The notes below the pieces were generated by a model. The model had not been told where the DNA came from, made no database searches, and saw only the letters and a list, made by a program, of their open reading frames with translations. A program made the translations under genes and the position numbers. Shown piece after piece: positions 30,480-41,417 of a stretch of DNA of 64,000 nucleotides. The DNA is taken from the NCBI RefSeq assembly GCF_014145335.1, contig NZ_JACIVI010000004.1, forward strand, positions 1 to 64,000. The letters run 5' to 3'. Every line of letters starts with the position of its first letter. Position 1 is the stretch's first letter. Source of the stretch: Aquariibacter albus. Lineage in GTDB: Bacteria > Pseudomonadota > Gammaproteobacteria > Burkholderiales > Burkholderiaceae_C.

Positions 30480-31232
30480 TCAGGCCGGGTTGTCGATGTC
30501 GAGGAAGCGGTGGCTCAGGCCGAAGTGCGCGGCCAGGTGCTCGCCCAGGGCCGGTGCGCCGTAGCGCTCCGTCGCATGGTGGCCGGCGGCCAGGAAGGCG
30601 ACGCCGGTCTCGCGGGCCAGATGGGCCTGGGGTTCGGAGATTTCGCCGGTCAGGAAGGCGTCGGCGCCTGCGGCGATGGCAGCCTCGAACCAGCCCTGGG
30701 CCCCTCCCGTGCACCAGGCGATGCGGGCCAGCGGCCGGCCATCGCCGGGCACGACGGTGGCGCGGCGGCCCAGCGCGGCCTCGACCCGCTGCACCAGCTC
30801 AGCCAGGGCCAGCGGCTGCGCGGGCTCGGCCAGGGCACCCAGCTGCTGATCGCCGAAGCTGCGGGCCACATCCAGGCCCAGCCGGCGGCCCAGCTGGGCG
30901 TTGTTGCCCAGTTCGGGGTGGGCGTCGAGCGGCAGGTGGTAGGCGAAGAGGCGCACGTCGGCGGCCATCAGCCGGGCCACGCGGGCCTTGAGCCAGCCGG
31001 TCAGCCGCCCGTCCTGGCCGCGCCAGAACAGGCCGTGATGGACGAGCAGCGCATCGGCCCCGTCGGCCAGCGCCGCATCGATGAAGGCCAGGCTGGCGGT
31101 CACCCCGCTGACCAGCCGGCGGATGCCGGGTTTGCCCTCGACCTGCAGACCGTTCGGCCCATAATCCTTGAACCGGTCCACCTCCAGCAGCCGGCCCGCA
31201 TAAGTCCCCAGCGTGTCCCGCGTCGTCGTCAT
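30480..31232 (-). CDS. NIF3-like dinuclear metal-centre protein
   Basis: A 250-residue Nif3/YbgI family protein. It contains FKDYGPNGLQVEG, the metal-ligand region LLVHHGLFW, AYHLPLDAHPELGNN and the late AGHHATERYGAP. Members form hexameric toroids; YbgI-like proteins have been proposed to be GTP cyclohydrolase-like or general hydrolases, but the role is unsettled. ATG at 31232, divergent from the HtrA-like protease only 18 bases away. This arrangement is common in Burkholderiales. Confidence 0.92.
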   Translation of the reverse strand: MTTTRDTLGTYAGRLLEVDRFKDYGPNGLQVEGKPGIRRLVSGVTASLAFIDAALADGADALLVHHGLFWRGQDGRLTGWLKARVARLMAADVRLFAYHLPLDAHPELGNNAQLGRRLGLDVARSFGDQQLGALAEPAQPLALAELVQRVEAALGRRATVVPGDGRPLARIAWCTGGAQGWFEAAIAAGADAFLTGEISEPQAHLARETGVAFLAAGHHATERYGAPALGEHLAAHFGLSHRFLDIDNPA

Positions 31233-31250
31233 CGGCTGCCTGCTTTCTTC

Positions 31251-32417
<1,167 letters not shown>

Positions 32418-32449
32418 ACGGTCGACCCGCCGAAGGCTTGGCGTCGCCT

Positions 32450-33670
32450 TCAGCGCCGGGCGGCGGCGGGCAGCTGCCGCCGCACCCACAGCCAGGCCAG
32501 CAGGCCGATGCCCATCAAGCCGAGCGAGCCCAGAGCCAGCGCGACGGTGGAATGCATGACCAGGGGCGTGACGAGGCCCGCGACCAGGCCGTTGGACAGG
32601 CTGCCCACCCCCATCTGCAGCGACGACGCCATGCCACGCCGCGTCGGCGCCAGGTCCAGCACCATCAGCGTGACCACCGGCACCATCAGCGCCCAGCCGA
32701 AGGAGAAGATGGCCACCGGCAGCATCGCCCAGCTCGCATGGGCCGGGAAGGCCAGGTTGGCGGCCACGTTCAGCAGCGAGATGCCGACCATGATGCGGAA
32801 GCCGCGCCGGATCTGCCGCTCCGGGGGCAGCTTGCCGGCCAGCCGGCCGCTCCACCAGGCGCCGGCCATGATGCCGGCGATGTTCAGCACGAAGAACCAG
32901 AAGTACTCGGTCGGCGCCAGCCCCAGGTGCTCCCCCAGCCAGGCCGGGGCCGCCATCACGTAAAGGAACATGCCGTTGAAGGGCACCCCGCTGGCCAGGG
33001 CCAGCGCCAGGAAGCGCGGGTCGGCCAGCAGCTCGGCGTAGCCGGCCAGCAGGGGCTTCAGCCGCAGCGGCTGGCGCTGGCTGATGTGCAGCGACTCGGG
33101 CAGCAGGCGGCCGTGGAAGGCGAGCAGCAGACCGCCGACACCGGCCAGGAACCAGAACACCGCATGCCAGTCCAGGCGGTCGAAGAGCAGGCCCCCGACC
33201 ATGGGCGCGATCGCCGGCGCGATGCCGAAGAAGAGCGTGACCTGCGACATCACCTTCTGCGCCTCGGCCGGCGGGAACATGTCGCGGATGATGGCCCGCG
33301 ACACCACCACCCCCGCGCCGGCCGACAGGCCTTGCAGCGTGCGGAAGGCGATCAGCTGGCCGATGGTCTGCGACAAGGCACAACCCGCCGAGGCGATCGT
33401 GAACACCACCAGCCCGGTCAGCACCACCGGCCGCCGCCCCAGCGCGTCCGACAGCGCGCCATGGAAGAGGCTCATGAAGGCGAAGCCGAAGAGGTAGGCC
33501 GACAGGGTCTGCTGCATCTGCGCAGGGCTGGCGCCGACCGAAGCCGCGATGCCGGTGAAGGCCGGCAGGTAGGTGTCGATCGCGAAGGGGCCCAGGGCGC
33601 CCAGGCCGGCCAGCAGCGCGGCCAGCATCCAGCGGGGGGCCCGCCAGAGGGCGGCGGCGTCGGGATTCAT
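32450..33670 (-). CDS. Bcr/CflA-type MFS drug efflux transporter
   Basis: A 406-residue, 12-helix major facilitator. The start (LLAGLGALGPFAIDTYLPAF), the loop-2/3 motif GALSDALGRRPVVLTGL and the later ALSQTIGQLIAFRTLQGLSA match the Bcr/CflA subgroup, which exports antibiotics or other small hydrophobic compounds with proton antiport. The gene is convergent with the HtrA-like protease and lies just beyond rnpB. The substrate is unknown. Confidence 0.92.
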   Translation of the reverse strand: MNPDAAALWRAPRWMLAALLAGLGALGPFAIDTYLPAFTGIAASVGASPAQMQQTLSAYLFGFAFMSLFHGALSDALGRRPVVLTGLVVFTIASAGCALSQTIGQLIAFRTLQGLSAGAGVVVSRAIIRDMFPPAEAQKVMSQVTLFFGIAPAIAPMVGGLLFDRLDWHAVFWFLAGVGGLLLAFHGRLLPESLHISQRQPLRLKPLLAGYAELLADPRFLALALASGVPFNGMFLYVMAAPAWLGEHLGLAPTEYFWFFVLNIAGIMAGAWWSGRLAGKLPPERQIRRGFRIMVGISLLNVAANLAFPAHASWAMLPVAIFSFGWALMVPVVTLMVLDLAPTRRGMASSLQMGVGSLSNGLVAGLVTPLVMHSTVALALGSLGLMGIGLLAWLWVRRQLPAAARR

Positions 33671-33790
33671 CCGAAGACTCGTTGGGATCGCCGGCGGGCT
33701 CGGGCCACGACGGCGGCCGCGCGGGGCGGACCGATCCCGGCGGGCCCCCGCATGCAGTGCGCGGGGACGGAGCCGGGTCCATGCATTAGT

Positions 33791-34152
33791 GTGAAGCGGG
33801 CCGATAGGCCGGATTCTGTGCAGGGTCGAAGGCTTGCGCCCGCGACCCCGTGACCGCCATTCCTCTGGGCCAGGGATCGCTCGCCTGGCTCGGTGCTACC
33901 CACCCGCCGGCACGTGCGGGACCACACTCCACGCGATCCCGAGGGATCGCGCACGCCGGCCTATTCGGTATTGCTGCGCGCAGAGATTGCCCGTTTCACC
34001 CCGGCCGGTTGCCCGGCCGGACTCGTCTCTGTTGCTCTGATCCTCACCTCGCGGTGGAGAGCCGTTAGCTCCTGCGCTGCCCTGTGCAGTCCGGACCTTC
34101 CTCCCGTGCCACCTTTCGGATCCGGCACCGGCGGCGGTCTGGCCCGCTTCAC
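33791..34152 (-). ncRNA. rnpB: RNase P RNA, bacterial type A
   Basis: The minus strand shows the universal core. The ends form the P1 helix (GTGAAGCGGGCC with GGCCCGCTTCAC). GAGGAAGGTCCGGACT lies in the 5' part, then CAGGGCAGCGCAGGAGCTAA, GGGTGAAACGGGCAATCTCT and CGAATAGGCCGGC. The 3' part has GGTGGGTAGCACC and ACAGAATCCGGCCTATCGG. The GGTGG/ACC segment is the tRNA CCA-binding loop. The length of about 362 nt is normal. Short open frames inside it are not genes. Confidence 0.97.
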
Positions 34153-34173
34153 GCAGAGGATTGTCGCAGGGCT

Positions 34174-34941
34174 TCAGGCGGGCTTGGCGGCCTTGGCGTT
34201 GCGCTTGTCACGCACGGCCACCTGGCTGGTGCCCTCGTGGCTCAACTCGAAGAGCTGGGTCGCAACCAATAGCTTCGTCAGGGTGGCATAGCCGTAGTTG
34301 CGCGGGTCCAGCGAGGCTTGGTTGGCGATCTGTTGACCCACCACGCCGACCCGGGCCCACCCGCTGTCGTCCAGGGCCGCATTCACCGCATTGCGCAGCA
34401 GCGAGACCAATTTGGTGTTCTGCCGCAGTTGGGCCGTCGGCATGCGGATGGCCTGCGCCGGGGTGCTGGGCGCCTCACCCTCGACCTCCGCAGTCGGGGC
34501 ACCCGCAGCCGCCAGCTGATTCAGGAAGAGGAAGCGTGAACAGGCATTGACAAAGGGCTCTGGGGTCTTCGGTGCGCCAAAACCATAGACCGCCGCGCCC
34601 TTGGCCCGCAGGTGCATGACCAGCGGGGTGAAATCAGCATCGCTGCTGACTAGGCCATAGGCATCGGGCCGGTCGGTGTAGAGCAGGTCCAGCGCGTCGA
34701 TGGTCATCGCCATGTCACTGGCGTTCTTGCCCTTGCTGACATCGAACTGCTGCATCGGCCGGATGGCGTGCTCATGCAGCACCTCCTCCCAGCCCTTGAG
34801 CTCGGGCTTCTTCCAGTTGCCGTAGGCGCGGCGGATGTTGGTCTCGCCGAAGGTCGACAGCTCGGTCAGGATCAGGTCGATCTTGTTCGCCGGTGAGTTG
34901 TCGGCATCGATCAGCAGGGCGACGCGGGGTTTGCGTTCCAT
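34174..34941 (-). CDS. NYN-domain protein with C-terminal OST-HTH/LOTUS domain
   Basis: A 255-residue DUF88/LabA-like protein. The PIN-like NYN nuclease domain (about 1-145) keeps the acidic residues in ALLIDADNSP, KNASDMAMTIDAL and LVSSDADFTPL. The C-terminal 70 residues (LVSLLRNAVNAALDDSGWAR through YGYATLTKLLVATQLFEL) match the OST-HTH/LOTUS fold, an RNA-binding domain. An RNA-cleaving or RNA-binding role is therefore likely. It lies just 21 bases upstream of rnpB on the same strand. Start at ATG 34941. Confidence 0.88.
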   Translation of the reverse strand: MERKPRVALLIDADNSPANKIDLILTELSTFGETNIRRAYGNWKKPELKGWEEVLHEHAIRPMQQFDVSKGKNASDMAMTIDALDLLYTDRPDAYGLVSSDADFTPLVMHLRAKGAAVYGFGAPKTPEPFVNACSRFLFLNQLAAAGAPTAEVEGEAPSTPAQAIRMPTAQLRQNTKLVSLLRNAVNAALDDSGWARVGVVGQQIANQASLDPRNYGYATLTKLLVATQLFELSHEGTSQVAVRDKRNAKAAKPA

Positions 34942-34978
34942 GACAGCACGGGAAGGATGGAGGCGGGTCGCGGTGTTT

Positions 34979-36028
34979 TCAGTCGACCTGCAGCCGCCAA
35001 GCCAGGGTCTCGCCGCCGCGCAGGGGCTTGAGCACGGTCTCGCCGAAGGGCAGGGTCTCGGGCAGGGCCCAGGGCTCGCGCCGCAGCGTGACGGTGCCGG
35101 TGTTGACGGGCAGGCCGTAGAAGGCCGGGCCGTGCAGGCTGGCGAAGCCTTCCAGTTTGTCCAGCGCCCCGGCGGCCTCGAAGGCCTCGGCATACAGCTC
35201 CAGCGCACTCAGCGCGGTGTAGCAGCCGGCGCAGGCGGCGGCATGCTCCTTGAGCGGCGCGGCATGCGGCGCGCTGTCGGTGCCGAGGAAGAAGCGCGGG
35301 CTGCCGGAGGTGGCCGCCTCGACCAGGGCCAGGCGGTGCGTCTCGCGCTTGAGCACGGGCAGGCAGTAGTAATGCGGCCGCAGGCCGCCCTGGAAGATGG
35401 CGTTGCGGTTGTAGAGCAGGTGGTGGGCGGTCACCGTCGCGGCGATCGGGCCCTCCGCGTCTCGCACATAGTGCGCGGCCTCGCGGGTGGTGATGTGCTC
35501 GAAGACGATCTTCAGCGCCGGGAAGTCGCGGCGCAGCGGCTGCAGCACGCGGTCGATGAAGACGGCCTCGCGGTCGAAGAGGTCGATGTCGCCGTCGGTC
35601 ACCTCGCCGTGGATCAGCAGCAGGAGGCCCTCGCGCTGCATGGCCTCCAGCGTCGCGTGGCACTTGCGAAGATCGGTCACCCCGGCATCGCTGTTGGTGG
35701 TGGCGCCGGCCGGGTAGAGCTTGAAGGCAAGCACGCCCGCCGCCTTGGCGCGCTGCACTTCCTCGGGCGGCGTGTTGTCGGTCAGGTAGAGCACCATCAG
35801 CGGCTCGAAGTCCGCGCCCGGCCCGATGGTCGGGCGGGCGGCCAGGATGCGTTCGCGGTAGGCCAGGGCCTGGGCCGCGGTGGTGACCGGCGGCTTCAGG
35901 TTGGGCATGACGATGGCGCGGGCGAATTGCCGCGCGGTGTCCGGCAGCACGGCGGCCAGGGCCGCGCCGTCGCGCAGATGCAGGTGCCAGTCGTCGGGGC
36001 GGGTGAGGGTGAGGAGGTCGGCGCTCAT
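34979..36028 (-). CDS. pyrC: Dihydroorotase
   Basis: A 349-residue class II dihydroorotase closing the pyrimidine ring of dihydroorotate. Zinc ligands are visible: the HLH of [10 protein letters not shown], the carbamylated Lys in [16 protein letters not shown], His in LLIHGEVTD and EHITTREA, and the catalytic Asp in LGTDSAPH. I use ATG 36028 ([16 protein letters not shown]). It is divergent from epsI across 135 bases. Confidence 0.96.
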   Translation of the reverse strand: MSADLLTLTRPDDWHLHLRDGAALAAVLPDTARQFARAIVMPNLKPPVTTAAQALAYRERILAARPTIGPGADFEPLMVLYLTDNTPPEEVQRAKAAGVLAFKLYPAGATTNSDAGVTDLRKCHATLEAMQREGLLLLIHGEVTDGDIDLFDREAVFIDRVLQPLRRDFPALKIVFEHITTREAAHYVRDAEGPIAATVTAHHLLYNRNAIFQGGLRPHYYCLPVLKRETHRLALVEAATSGSPRFFLGTDSAPHAAPLKEHAAACAGCYTALSALELYAEAFEAAGALDKLEGFASLHGPAFYGLPVNTGTVTLRREPWALPETLPFGETVLKPLRGGETLAWRLQVD

Positions 36029-36163
36029 GGCTGAATTGTCGGGCCTGGGCGGGCTCAACCCCGAAGCCTGCGCGCCACCGGCCCTCGGTCACAATCCACC
36101 ATGGCAGACCGCCCCGCCGTGCGGGGCACCGGTCCCTTTTTTCCTCCCCTGGCGTCTCTCCGC

Positions 36164-36865
36164 ATGCCCCTGCAGCAGCCCCTTGCCGTCCGGCGAGCCC
36201 TTCTCGCCACCGGACTGATGGTCGGAGCCTCGGCCCTGGCCTACAGCCTGCGTCCCCGCAGCCATGCCGGGGAGGCCGAGTCGCGCCTGGATCTCGAGGT
36301 GCTGGTGCCCAAGACCTTCGGTGGCTGGGCCGTGGATGCGACCCAGGCCCAGCCCCTGGTCAATCCGCAGACCCAGGAGCTGCTCGACAAGCTCTACAAC
36401 CAGATCCTGTCGCGCACCTACCTCGGCCCGCAGGGCGAGCGGGTCATGCTTTCGCTGGCCTATGGTGGCGACCAGCGCAGCTCGCTTCAGGCCCACATGC
36501 CCGAGGTCTGCTACCCGGCCCAGGGCTTCAAGCTGCTGGGCCTGCAGGACGGGACGATCGATCTGCCGGCCGGCCACATTCCCGTGCGCCGGCTGATGAC
36601 CGAGCTCGGGCCGCGCAAGGAACCGCTGACCTACTGGTTCACGATGGGCGGCGCGACCGTCAAGAGCACCTGGGACAAGCGGCTGGTGCAGCTGCGCCTG
36701 CTCTTGACCGGACAGATTCCGGACGGTCTGCTCTTCCGCGTGTCGACCCTGGATGCCGATCCCCAGGCCGGCTGGGCCGCGCAGCAGCGCTTCGTGGCCG
36801 ACCTGATGGCCGCCGTCGATGCGCCCACCCGCATCCGTCTCGCCGGCCTGGCCCCGGCGCCCTGA
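36164..36865 (+). CDS. epsI: EpsI, exosortase-associated protein
   Basis: A 233-residue EpsI family protein. After a short basic segment and one hydrophobic signal/anchor helix (RRALLATGLMVGASALAYSL) comes the conserved region LEVLVPKTFGGWAVD, then SLAYGGDQRSSLQAHMPEVC with the family's single Cys followed by YPAQGFK. EpsI is found with, and sometimes fused to, exosortases and is required for EPS production in Methylobacillus. Here it is on the opposite strand from the other eps genes and some 30 kb from xrtB. I start at 36164 because family similarity begins there; a start at 36101 is possible. Confidence 0.88.
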   Translation: MPLQQPLAVRRALLATGLMVGASALAYSLRPRSHAGEAESRLDLEVLVPKTFGGWAVDATQAQPLVNPQTQELLDKLYNQILSRTYLGPQGERVMLSLAYGGDQRSSLQAHMPEVCYPAQGFKLLGLQDGTIDLPAGHIPVRRLMTELGPRKEPLTYWFTMGGATVKSTWDKRLVQLRLLLTGQIPDGLLFRVSTLDADPQAGWAAQQRFVADLMAAVDAPTRIRLAGLAPAP

Positions 36866-36910
36866 AGCCCGCGGGCTTGCCCGGGCGCGTCCGCGGCGCT
36901 GCGCCGGCCC

Positions 36911-37936
36911 TCAGCCCAGGCCGTTGGGCTCGCGGGTCTGCCAGGCCCAGCTGTCGGCGCACATCGCGTCGAGCCCGCGCTTGGCCTCCCAGCCGAGCAG
37001 TTCGCGGGCACGCTGCGGATCGGCCCAGTAGGCCGGCAGGTCGCCGGCCCGGCGCGGGCCGAAGTGATGCGCGATCGGATGACCGCATGCGCGCTCGTAG
37101 GCGCGCAGCACCTCCAGCACGCTGTGGCCCTGGCCGGTGCCGAGATTGACCGTCAGGCCGCCGGGCTGGCCCAGCAGGCGGTCCAGCGCAGCGACATGGC
37201 CCTCGGCCAGGTCTTCCACATGCAGGTAGTCGCGCATGCAGGTGCCGTCGGGCGTCGGATAGTCCTTGCCGAAGATCTGCAGCGACTCGCGCCGGCCGAT
37301 CGCCACCTGGGCGATGAAGGGCATCAGGTTGTTCGGCACGCCGCGCGGGTCCTCGCCGAGCCGGCCGCTGGGGTGCGCGCCGACCGGGTTGAAGTAGCGC
37401 AGGCAGGCCAGCTGCCAGGCCGGCTCGCGCTGGCTCAGCGCGGTCAGCCACTGCTCGCCGTGCAGCTTGGTCAGGCCGTAGGGGTGGGTGGCCCCGAGCC
37501 GCACCGTCTCGCGCCAGGGCGGCGGTTCCTCGCCGGCATAGACGGTGGCCGAGGAACTGAACACGAAGCGGTGGATGCCGCGTGCGAGCAGGGCCTCGCA
37601 GACCGTCCACAGCCCGCCCAGGTTGACCCGTGCGTAGTCGAAGGGCTTCTGCACCGACTCGCCGACCGCCTTGAGCGCGGCGAAGTGGACGACCGCATCG
37701 ACCGGATGGCGGTCCAGCACGGCCTCCACGGATGCACGGTCGGTCACGTCGGCTCGCTCGAAGACGGGACTGCGGCCCGACAGCTCGGCGATGCGCTCCA
37801 GCACCCTCGGCGAGCTGTTGGAGAAGTTGTCGAGTCCGACGACCTCATGCCCGGCGGCCAGCAGCGCCAGCCAAGTGTGCGAGCCGATGTAGCCGGTGGC
37901 TCCCGTCAGCAGGACCCGTGCGCCGCGTGCGCTCAT
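36911..37936 (-). CDS. galE: UDP-glucose 4-epimerase
   Basis: A 341-residue extended SDR. It has the NAD-binding LLTGATGYIGSHTWLALL, the substrate/NAD region HFAALKAVGESV, catalytic SSSATVYA and YGLTK, and CMRDYLHVEDLAEGHVAAL. It interconverts UDP-Glc and UDP-Gal, supplying sugars for the EPS. It overlaps the epsL stop by four bases, so it belongs to the epsL transcription unit. Confidence 0.95.
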   Translation of the reverse strand: MSARGARVLLTGATGYIGSHTWLALLAAGHEVVGLDNFSNSSPRVLERIAELSGRSPVFERADVTDRASVEAVLDRHPVDAVVHFAALKAVGESVQKPFDYARVNLGGLWTVCEALLARGIHRFVFSSSATVYAGEEPPPWRETVRLGATHPYGLTKLHGEQWLTALSQREPAWQLACLRYFNPVGAHPSGRLGEDPRGVPNNLMPFIAQVAIGRRESLQIFGKDYPTPDGTCMRDYLHVEDLAEGHVAALDRLLGQPGGLTVNLGTGQGHSVLEVLRAYERACGHPIAHHFGPRRAGDLPAYWADPQRARELLGWEAKRGLDAMCADSWAWQTREPNGLG

Positions 37937-39273
37937 TCGAGCGCCACCGAAGCGCTGCAGCCCACGACGTTGGCGGAGTAACTGCTGACCGAGGCGATCG
38001 CATCGCGACGGATGTAGCTGTAGTCACAGCTGAGGCCCACGATGCGATGCACGGCCCAGGAGGCCCCCAGGTTAAAACGCGTGCTGGTGGTGGTGCTGCT
38101 GCTGGAACCCGGGAGAGCAATCAAGGAGCGATCGACGTTGTCGCGGGATACCGTGGCACTGGTCCTCACGGCGATCTTGGACGTCGCAGCCCATGAAGCC
38201 CCGACGTTCAGGATGTTGGACAGCCGTGCATCGGTCAGGAAGCTCAATTCCGGCGTCAACACGGGTGGGCTGCCAGCCGGCGCCGAATTCACGATGCGCT
38301 GGCTTGCGGTTTCACCTGTCCCGGTCTGACGGGTGAAGCCGGCGTTGAGCGTGATCTTGGAGGTGAGCGCATACGAAGCGCTGACCGAGCCGGTCAGGCC
38401 GGAATAATCACGGCCGCCGATCTGGTCATGTTTTTCATCGGCGTAAGACAACGAGCCCTTGAGCCGCAATCGGTCGCCCGGTGCGTAGCTCATCTGGACC
38501 GTGATGTCGGAGCGGTCGAAGTCGTCGTTCGTGTACTCGCCTTGTGTCTGGCTGATGCGCAGGCCGACGTTGAAGTCGGGGCTCGGTTTGTGCAGTACGC
38601 CAAGGCCCAACGTCCTGTTCTGACGCGCACGTAAAGCAGTCGAGGTGTCGGTGTAGTCAACGTCGGTCAGGTCACCAAAGGCCTCAAGGCTCCACATCGA
38701 GAACAAGCCGTATCGTCCGTCGAAGCTCAGGTATCGGGTCTTGGCTTGATTCTTCACGTTGCGCACCACGCCGCCGCCGCCAGGTAGATCGATCAAGCTG
38801 TCCAACGGCACTTGATCACGGCTGACACCGGCCTGCACGGAACCTGCCAAGTTGTTACCGACTTCCCAGGCCAGCCGACCGTTAAGGCGGTAGCCAGTGT
38901 TGTCGAGCTGGTCATTGTCCTGGTAAACGTTCCGAAGTACCGTCCCTTCGATGTTCAGCACTTGGCGGCTGAGAAACAGGCGCGTACCCAAGGTGGCGCT
39001 GGTGGTGCCGATCACATCCGACTCTTGGCCGCTACCGCGGCGGAAGATGTTGTCTTCGAAGCGTACTGACTGACCCAGCCGGGCATAAAGGCCTCGTGTC
39101 GGCTCAAACAGCCCACTGGGCAGCATGACCGGGGTGCCTGATGCCGCGGCAGTTTCCGGGGAGCCGCTGCTCTCGCTCTGCGCGACAGCGGGTGTCTGCC
39201 AAGCCGCCATGACGGCCAGGGCCAGGGTCGTGGGCAGCATGGCGTGCCGGAAGCTGTCGATGGTGATTTTCAT
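37933..39273 (-). CDS. epsL: EpsL, XrtB-system outer-membrane beta-barrel protein
   Basis: A 446-residue outer-membrane protein. A signal peptide (LPTTLALAVMAAWQTPAVAQ) is followed by repeated amphipathic beta-strands with alternating hydrophobic/polar residues. Examples are RYLSFDGRYGLFSMWSLEAF and LRLKGSLSYADEKHD, ending with an aromatic/hydrophobic strand near GCSASVALE. This resembles EpsL of the exosortase-B EPS systems, thought to be the outer-membrane component for polymer secretion. It lies 45 bases after the sugar transferase gene and overlaps galE. Confidence 0.82.
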   Translation of the reverse strand: MKITIDSFRHAMLPTTLALAVMAAWQTPAVAQSESSGSPETAAASGTPVMLPSGLFEPTRGLYARLGQSVRFEDNIFRRGSGQESDVIGTTSATLGTRLFLSRQVLNIEGTVLRNVYQDNDQLDNTGYRLNGRLAWEVGNNLAGSVQAGVSRDQVPLDSLIDLPGGGGVVRNVKNQAKTRYLSFDGRYGLFSMWSLEAFGDLTDVDYTDTSTALRARQNRTLGLGVLHKPSPDFNVGLRISQTQGEYTNDDFDRSDITVQMSYAPGDRLRLKGSLSYADEKHDQIGGRDYSGLTGSVSASYALTSKITLNAGFTRQTGTGETASQRIVNSAPAGSPPVLTPELSFLTDARLSNILNVGASWAATSKIAVRTSATVSRDNVDRSLIALPGSSSSTTTSTRFNLGASWAVHRIVGLSCDYSYIRRDAIASVSSYSANVVGCSASVALE

Positions 39274-39318
39274 CCGATTCTCCTTGCGAGTTTTGCAAGC
39301 GCCATGCCGCGATGGCGT

Positions 39319-40713
39319 TCAGTAAGCATGACGATCAAAGACCAGCAACTTGATCGTACGTGCAATGATTTGCAGATCGAGGCTCAGGGACCAGTTGCGG
39401 AGATATTCCAGGTCGTACTCGACCCGGGCCTGCATCTTCTCCAGCGTTTCGGTTTCTCCGCGCAGGCCATTCACCTGGGCCCAGCCGGTGATGCCCGGTT
39501 TGACCTTGTGCCGGACCATGTACGCGCGGATCAGGCGACGGTATTGCTCGTTGTGGGCGACCGCGTGCGGCCGGGGGCCGACGATGCTCATGCGGCCCTG
39601 CAGCACATTGATGAACTGCGGCAGCTCATCGAGCGAGGTGCGGCGCAGGAAAGCCCCGAAAGGCGTGATGCGCGGGTCGCCCTTGGTGGCCTGCTTGACC
39701 ACGGCACCGTTGTCCATGGTCCGCATCGAGCGGAACTTGTAGACGATGATCTCCTCGCTATCGAGGCCGTTGCGGCGCTGGCGGAAGATGACAGGCCCCG
39801 GGGAGCTCAGCTTCACGCCGATGGCCAGCACGATCAGGATCGGCGCGATCAGCACCAGGATGATGCTGGCCAGCACGACGTCCGTGACCCGCTTGATCAG
39901 CTTGTTCGTCCCGGTGAACGGCGTCTCCAGGATGCCGACCACCGGCACGCCATTCAGGTCCTGCAGCCGCCCTTGGATGATGCTGATACCGAAGATGTCG
40001 GGCACGTAGAACAGCGAGGCGGTGGTGCCCTGCAGCGAGGCCAGCAGCTGCTGGATGCGTGGCTGCGAACCCATCGGCAGGGTGATGTAGACCTCGTGCA
40101 CCCCATAGGCGCGGATGTAGTCCGCCACCTCGTCGAAGCGACCCAGGCGCTGGGGCGCGGCCTCCGGGTCGAGGCGGTCGCCTTCCCGGTCGTCGAAGTA
40201 GCCCGACAGATGGAGATGGCCTTCGACCTGGGCCATCAGCGCCCGGGCGACCTTCACGCCCAGCGGGCCCGCCCCGACGATCACCACGCTGCGCCGGTTC
40301 CACGGGCGCTTGGCCCGCTTGCGAATGATGCGGCGCCCGATCAGCACCGCCAGCCACAGCACCATCGGTGTCAGCGTGGCCCACCACGCCAGCACGTGGA
40401 GTTCGAAAAAATGAAAGCTGTTGGTCGCATACCCGCACAACCCCAGGATGGCGAGCAGGCTGATCCAGGAGCTTAGGATTTCCACCGCCGAGCTCAGCGG
40501 GCGGTCAAGGAAGCGGTCGCGACCGGGGAAGGTCAGGGCAAAAACCAGCAGGCACAGCGTCAGCGTCGCGCGCAGAACAGGTTCGTCATGAGCGTGCGTA
40601 ACGACGAGGAAGGTGCCAACGATGATGGCTGGCTCCAGGAACGCCGCGACCAGCGATCGCACGGATTGCGGTGCGCTGTAGAAGGTTCGCTTGTGGTCGC
40701 GCTGTTCGTACAT
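39319..40713 (-). CDS. Undecaprenyl-phosphate glucose phosphotransferase (WcaJ-like)
   Basis: A 464-residue polyprenol sugar-1-phosphate transferase. It has four N-terminal membrane helices, a Rossmann-like CoA-binding-type domain (VVIVGAGPLGVKVARALM) and a fifth membrane segment (VLASIILVLIAPILIVLAIG). The bacterial sugar transferase domain follows: YKFRSMRTM, DPRITPFGAFLRRTSLDELP, and the C-terminal KPGITGWAQVNGLRGETET. It starts EPS repeat-unit synthesis by attaching a hexose-1-phosphate to the lipid carrier. Glucose specificity is family-based inference. It is first of a three-gene unit with epsL and galE. Confidence 0.93.
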   Translation of the reverse strand: MYEQRDHKRTFYSAPQSVRSLVAAFLEPAIIVGTFLVVTHAHDEPVLRATLTLCLLVFALTFPGRDRFLDRPLSSAVEILSSWISLLAILGLCGYATNSFHFFELHVLAWWATLTPMVLWLAVLIGRRIIRKRAKRPWNRRSVVIVGAGPLGVKVARALMAQVEGHLHLSGYFDDREGDRLDPEAAPQRLGRFDEVADYIRAYGVHEVYITLPMGSQPRIQQLLASLQGTTASLFYVPDIFGISIIQGRLQDLNGVPVVGILETPFTGTNKLIKRVTDVVLASIILVLIAPILIVLAIGVKLSSPGPVIFRQRRNGLDSEEIIVYKFRSMRTMDNGAVVKQATKGDPRITPFGAFLRRTSLDELPQFINVLQGRMSIVGPRPHAVAHNEQYRRLIRAYMVRHKVKPGITGWAQVNGLRGETETLEKMQARVEYDLEYLRNWSLSLDLQIIARTIKLLVFDRHAY

Positions 40714-40880
40714 CGGTCGTTCGGTCGGGCCTCAAGTGCGTGGCCTGCGCAGCGTTTCCTGCGGGCATAGGAAATCCAAAGCAGCCCAATCACGCCGCGA
40801 AAAGCATGCGCATTGTGGCAAAGCCCAGCCGCCAGCCCTCCAGGCAATCCCCGCCGTGGTGCGCCTCCTACAATCCATGC

Positions 40881-41417
40881 ATGTTTCAGGCCCTCCAAGA
40901 CGCCCTCGCGCCGGACCGCTGGTGGACCCCCGTCCACGAGCGGCTGACCCTGCTGATCAACCACCTGCTTTTCGGTGAGCCCGCCGCGCTGGAGCGGCTC
41001 CGGCCGCATGGCGGACGCGTGGTCGAGTGCCGCGCCGACGGGGAGGCCCTGCCGGGCCTGCGTCTGCCCGTCACCCGCTGGCGCATCACGCCAGCCGGTG
41101 CCCTGGAGGCCGAGCTGCCCGGGGATCAGCCGGCCGACCTGCGTCTCACCGTGCGCCTGCTGCCCTTGCCGCAGGCCCTGCCGCAGATGCTCGCCGGGCG
41201 CCGGCCGCCGGTCGACATCGAGGGCGATGCACAGCTGGCCGCCGACGCGGCCTGGCTGATCGACACGCTCCGCTGGGATGTCGAGGCCGATGTCGAGCGC
41301 CTGGTCGGTCCGCTGCTCGGGCCGCGGCTGAGCGACGCCGGCCGCGCCCTCGCGGCGGGCCTGCACGCCTTCGCGGCCCGCCTGCAGGCGGTCTGGCCGG
41401 GCGCTGCCGGCCGATGA
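40881..41417 (+). CDS. ubiJ: UbiJ, SCP2-domain ubiquinone biosynthesis accessory factor
   Basis: A 178-residue protein with the SCP2 lipid-binding fold in its first half ([40 protein letters not shown]) and a helical tail ([13 protein letters not shown]). UbiJ is a scaffold of the soluble Ubi metabolon. The annotation rests on the fold plus its ATGA overlap with ubiB, the standard genomic partner. Confidence 0.85.
   Translation: MFQALQDALAPDRWWTPVHERLTLLINHLLFGEPAALERLRPHGGRVVECRADGEALPGLRLPVTRWRITPAGALEAELPGDQPADLRLTVRLLPLPQALPQMLAGRRPPVDIEGDAQLAADAAWLIDTLRWDVEADVERLVGPLLGPRLSDAGRALAAGLHAFAARLQAVWPGAAGR

Noticed and set aside
33834-34290. Small open frames within and beside the RNase P RNA
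   Set aside because: They lie inside the conserved rnpB structure or antisense to the NYN gene; no ribosome-binding sites or domains.
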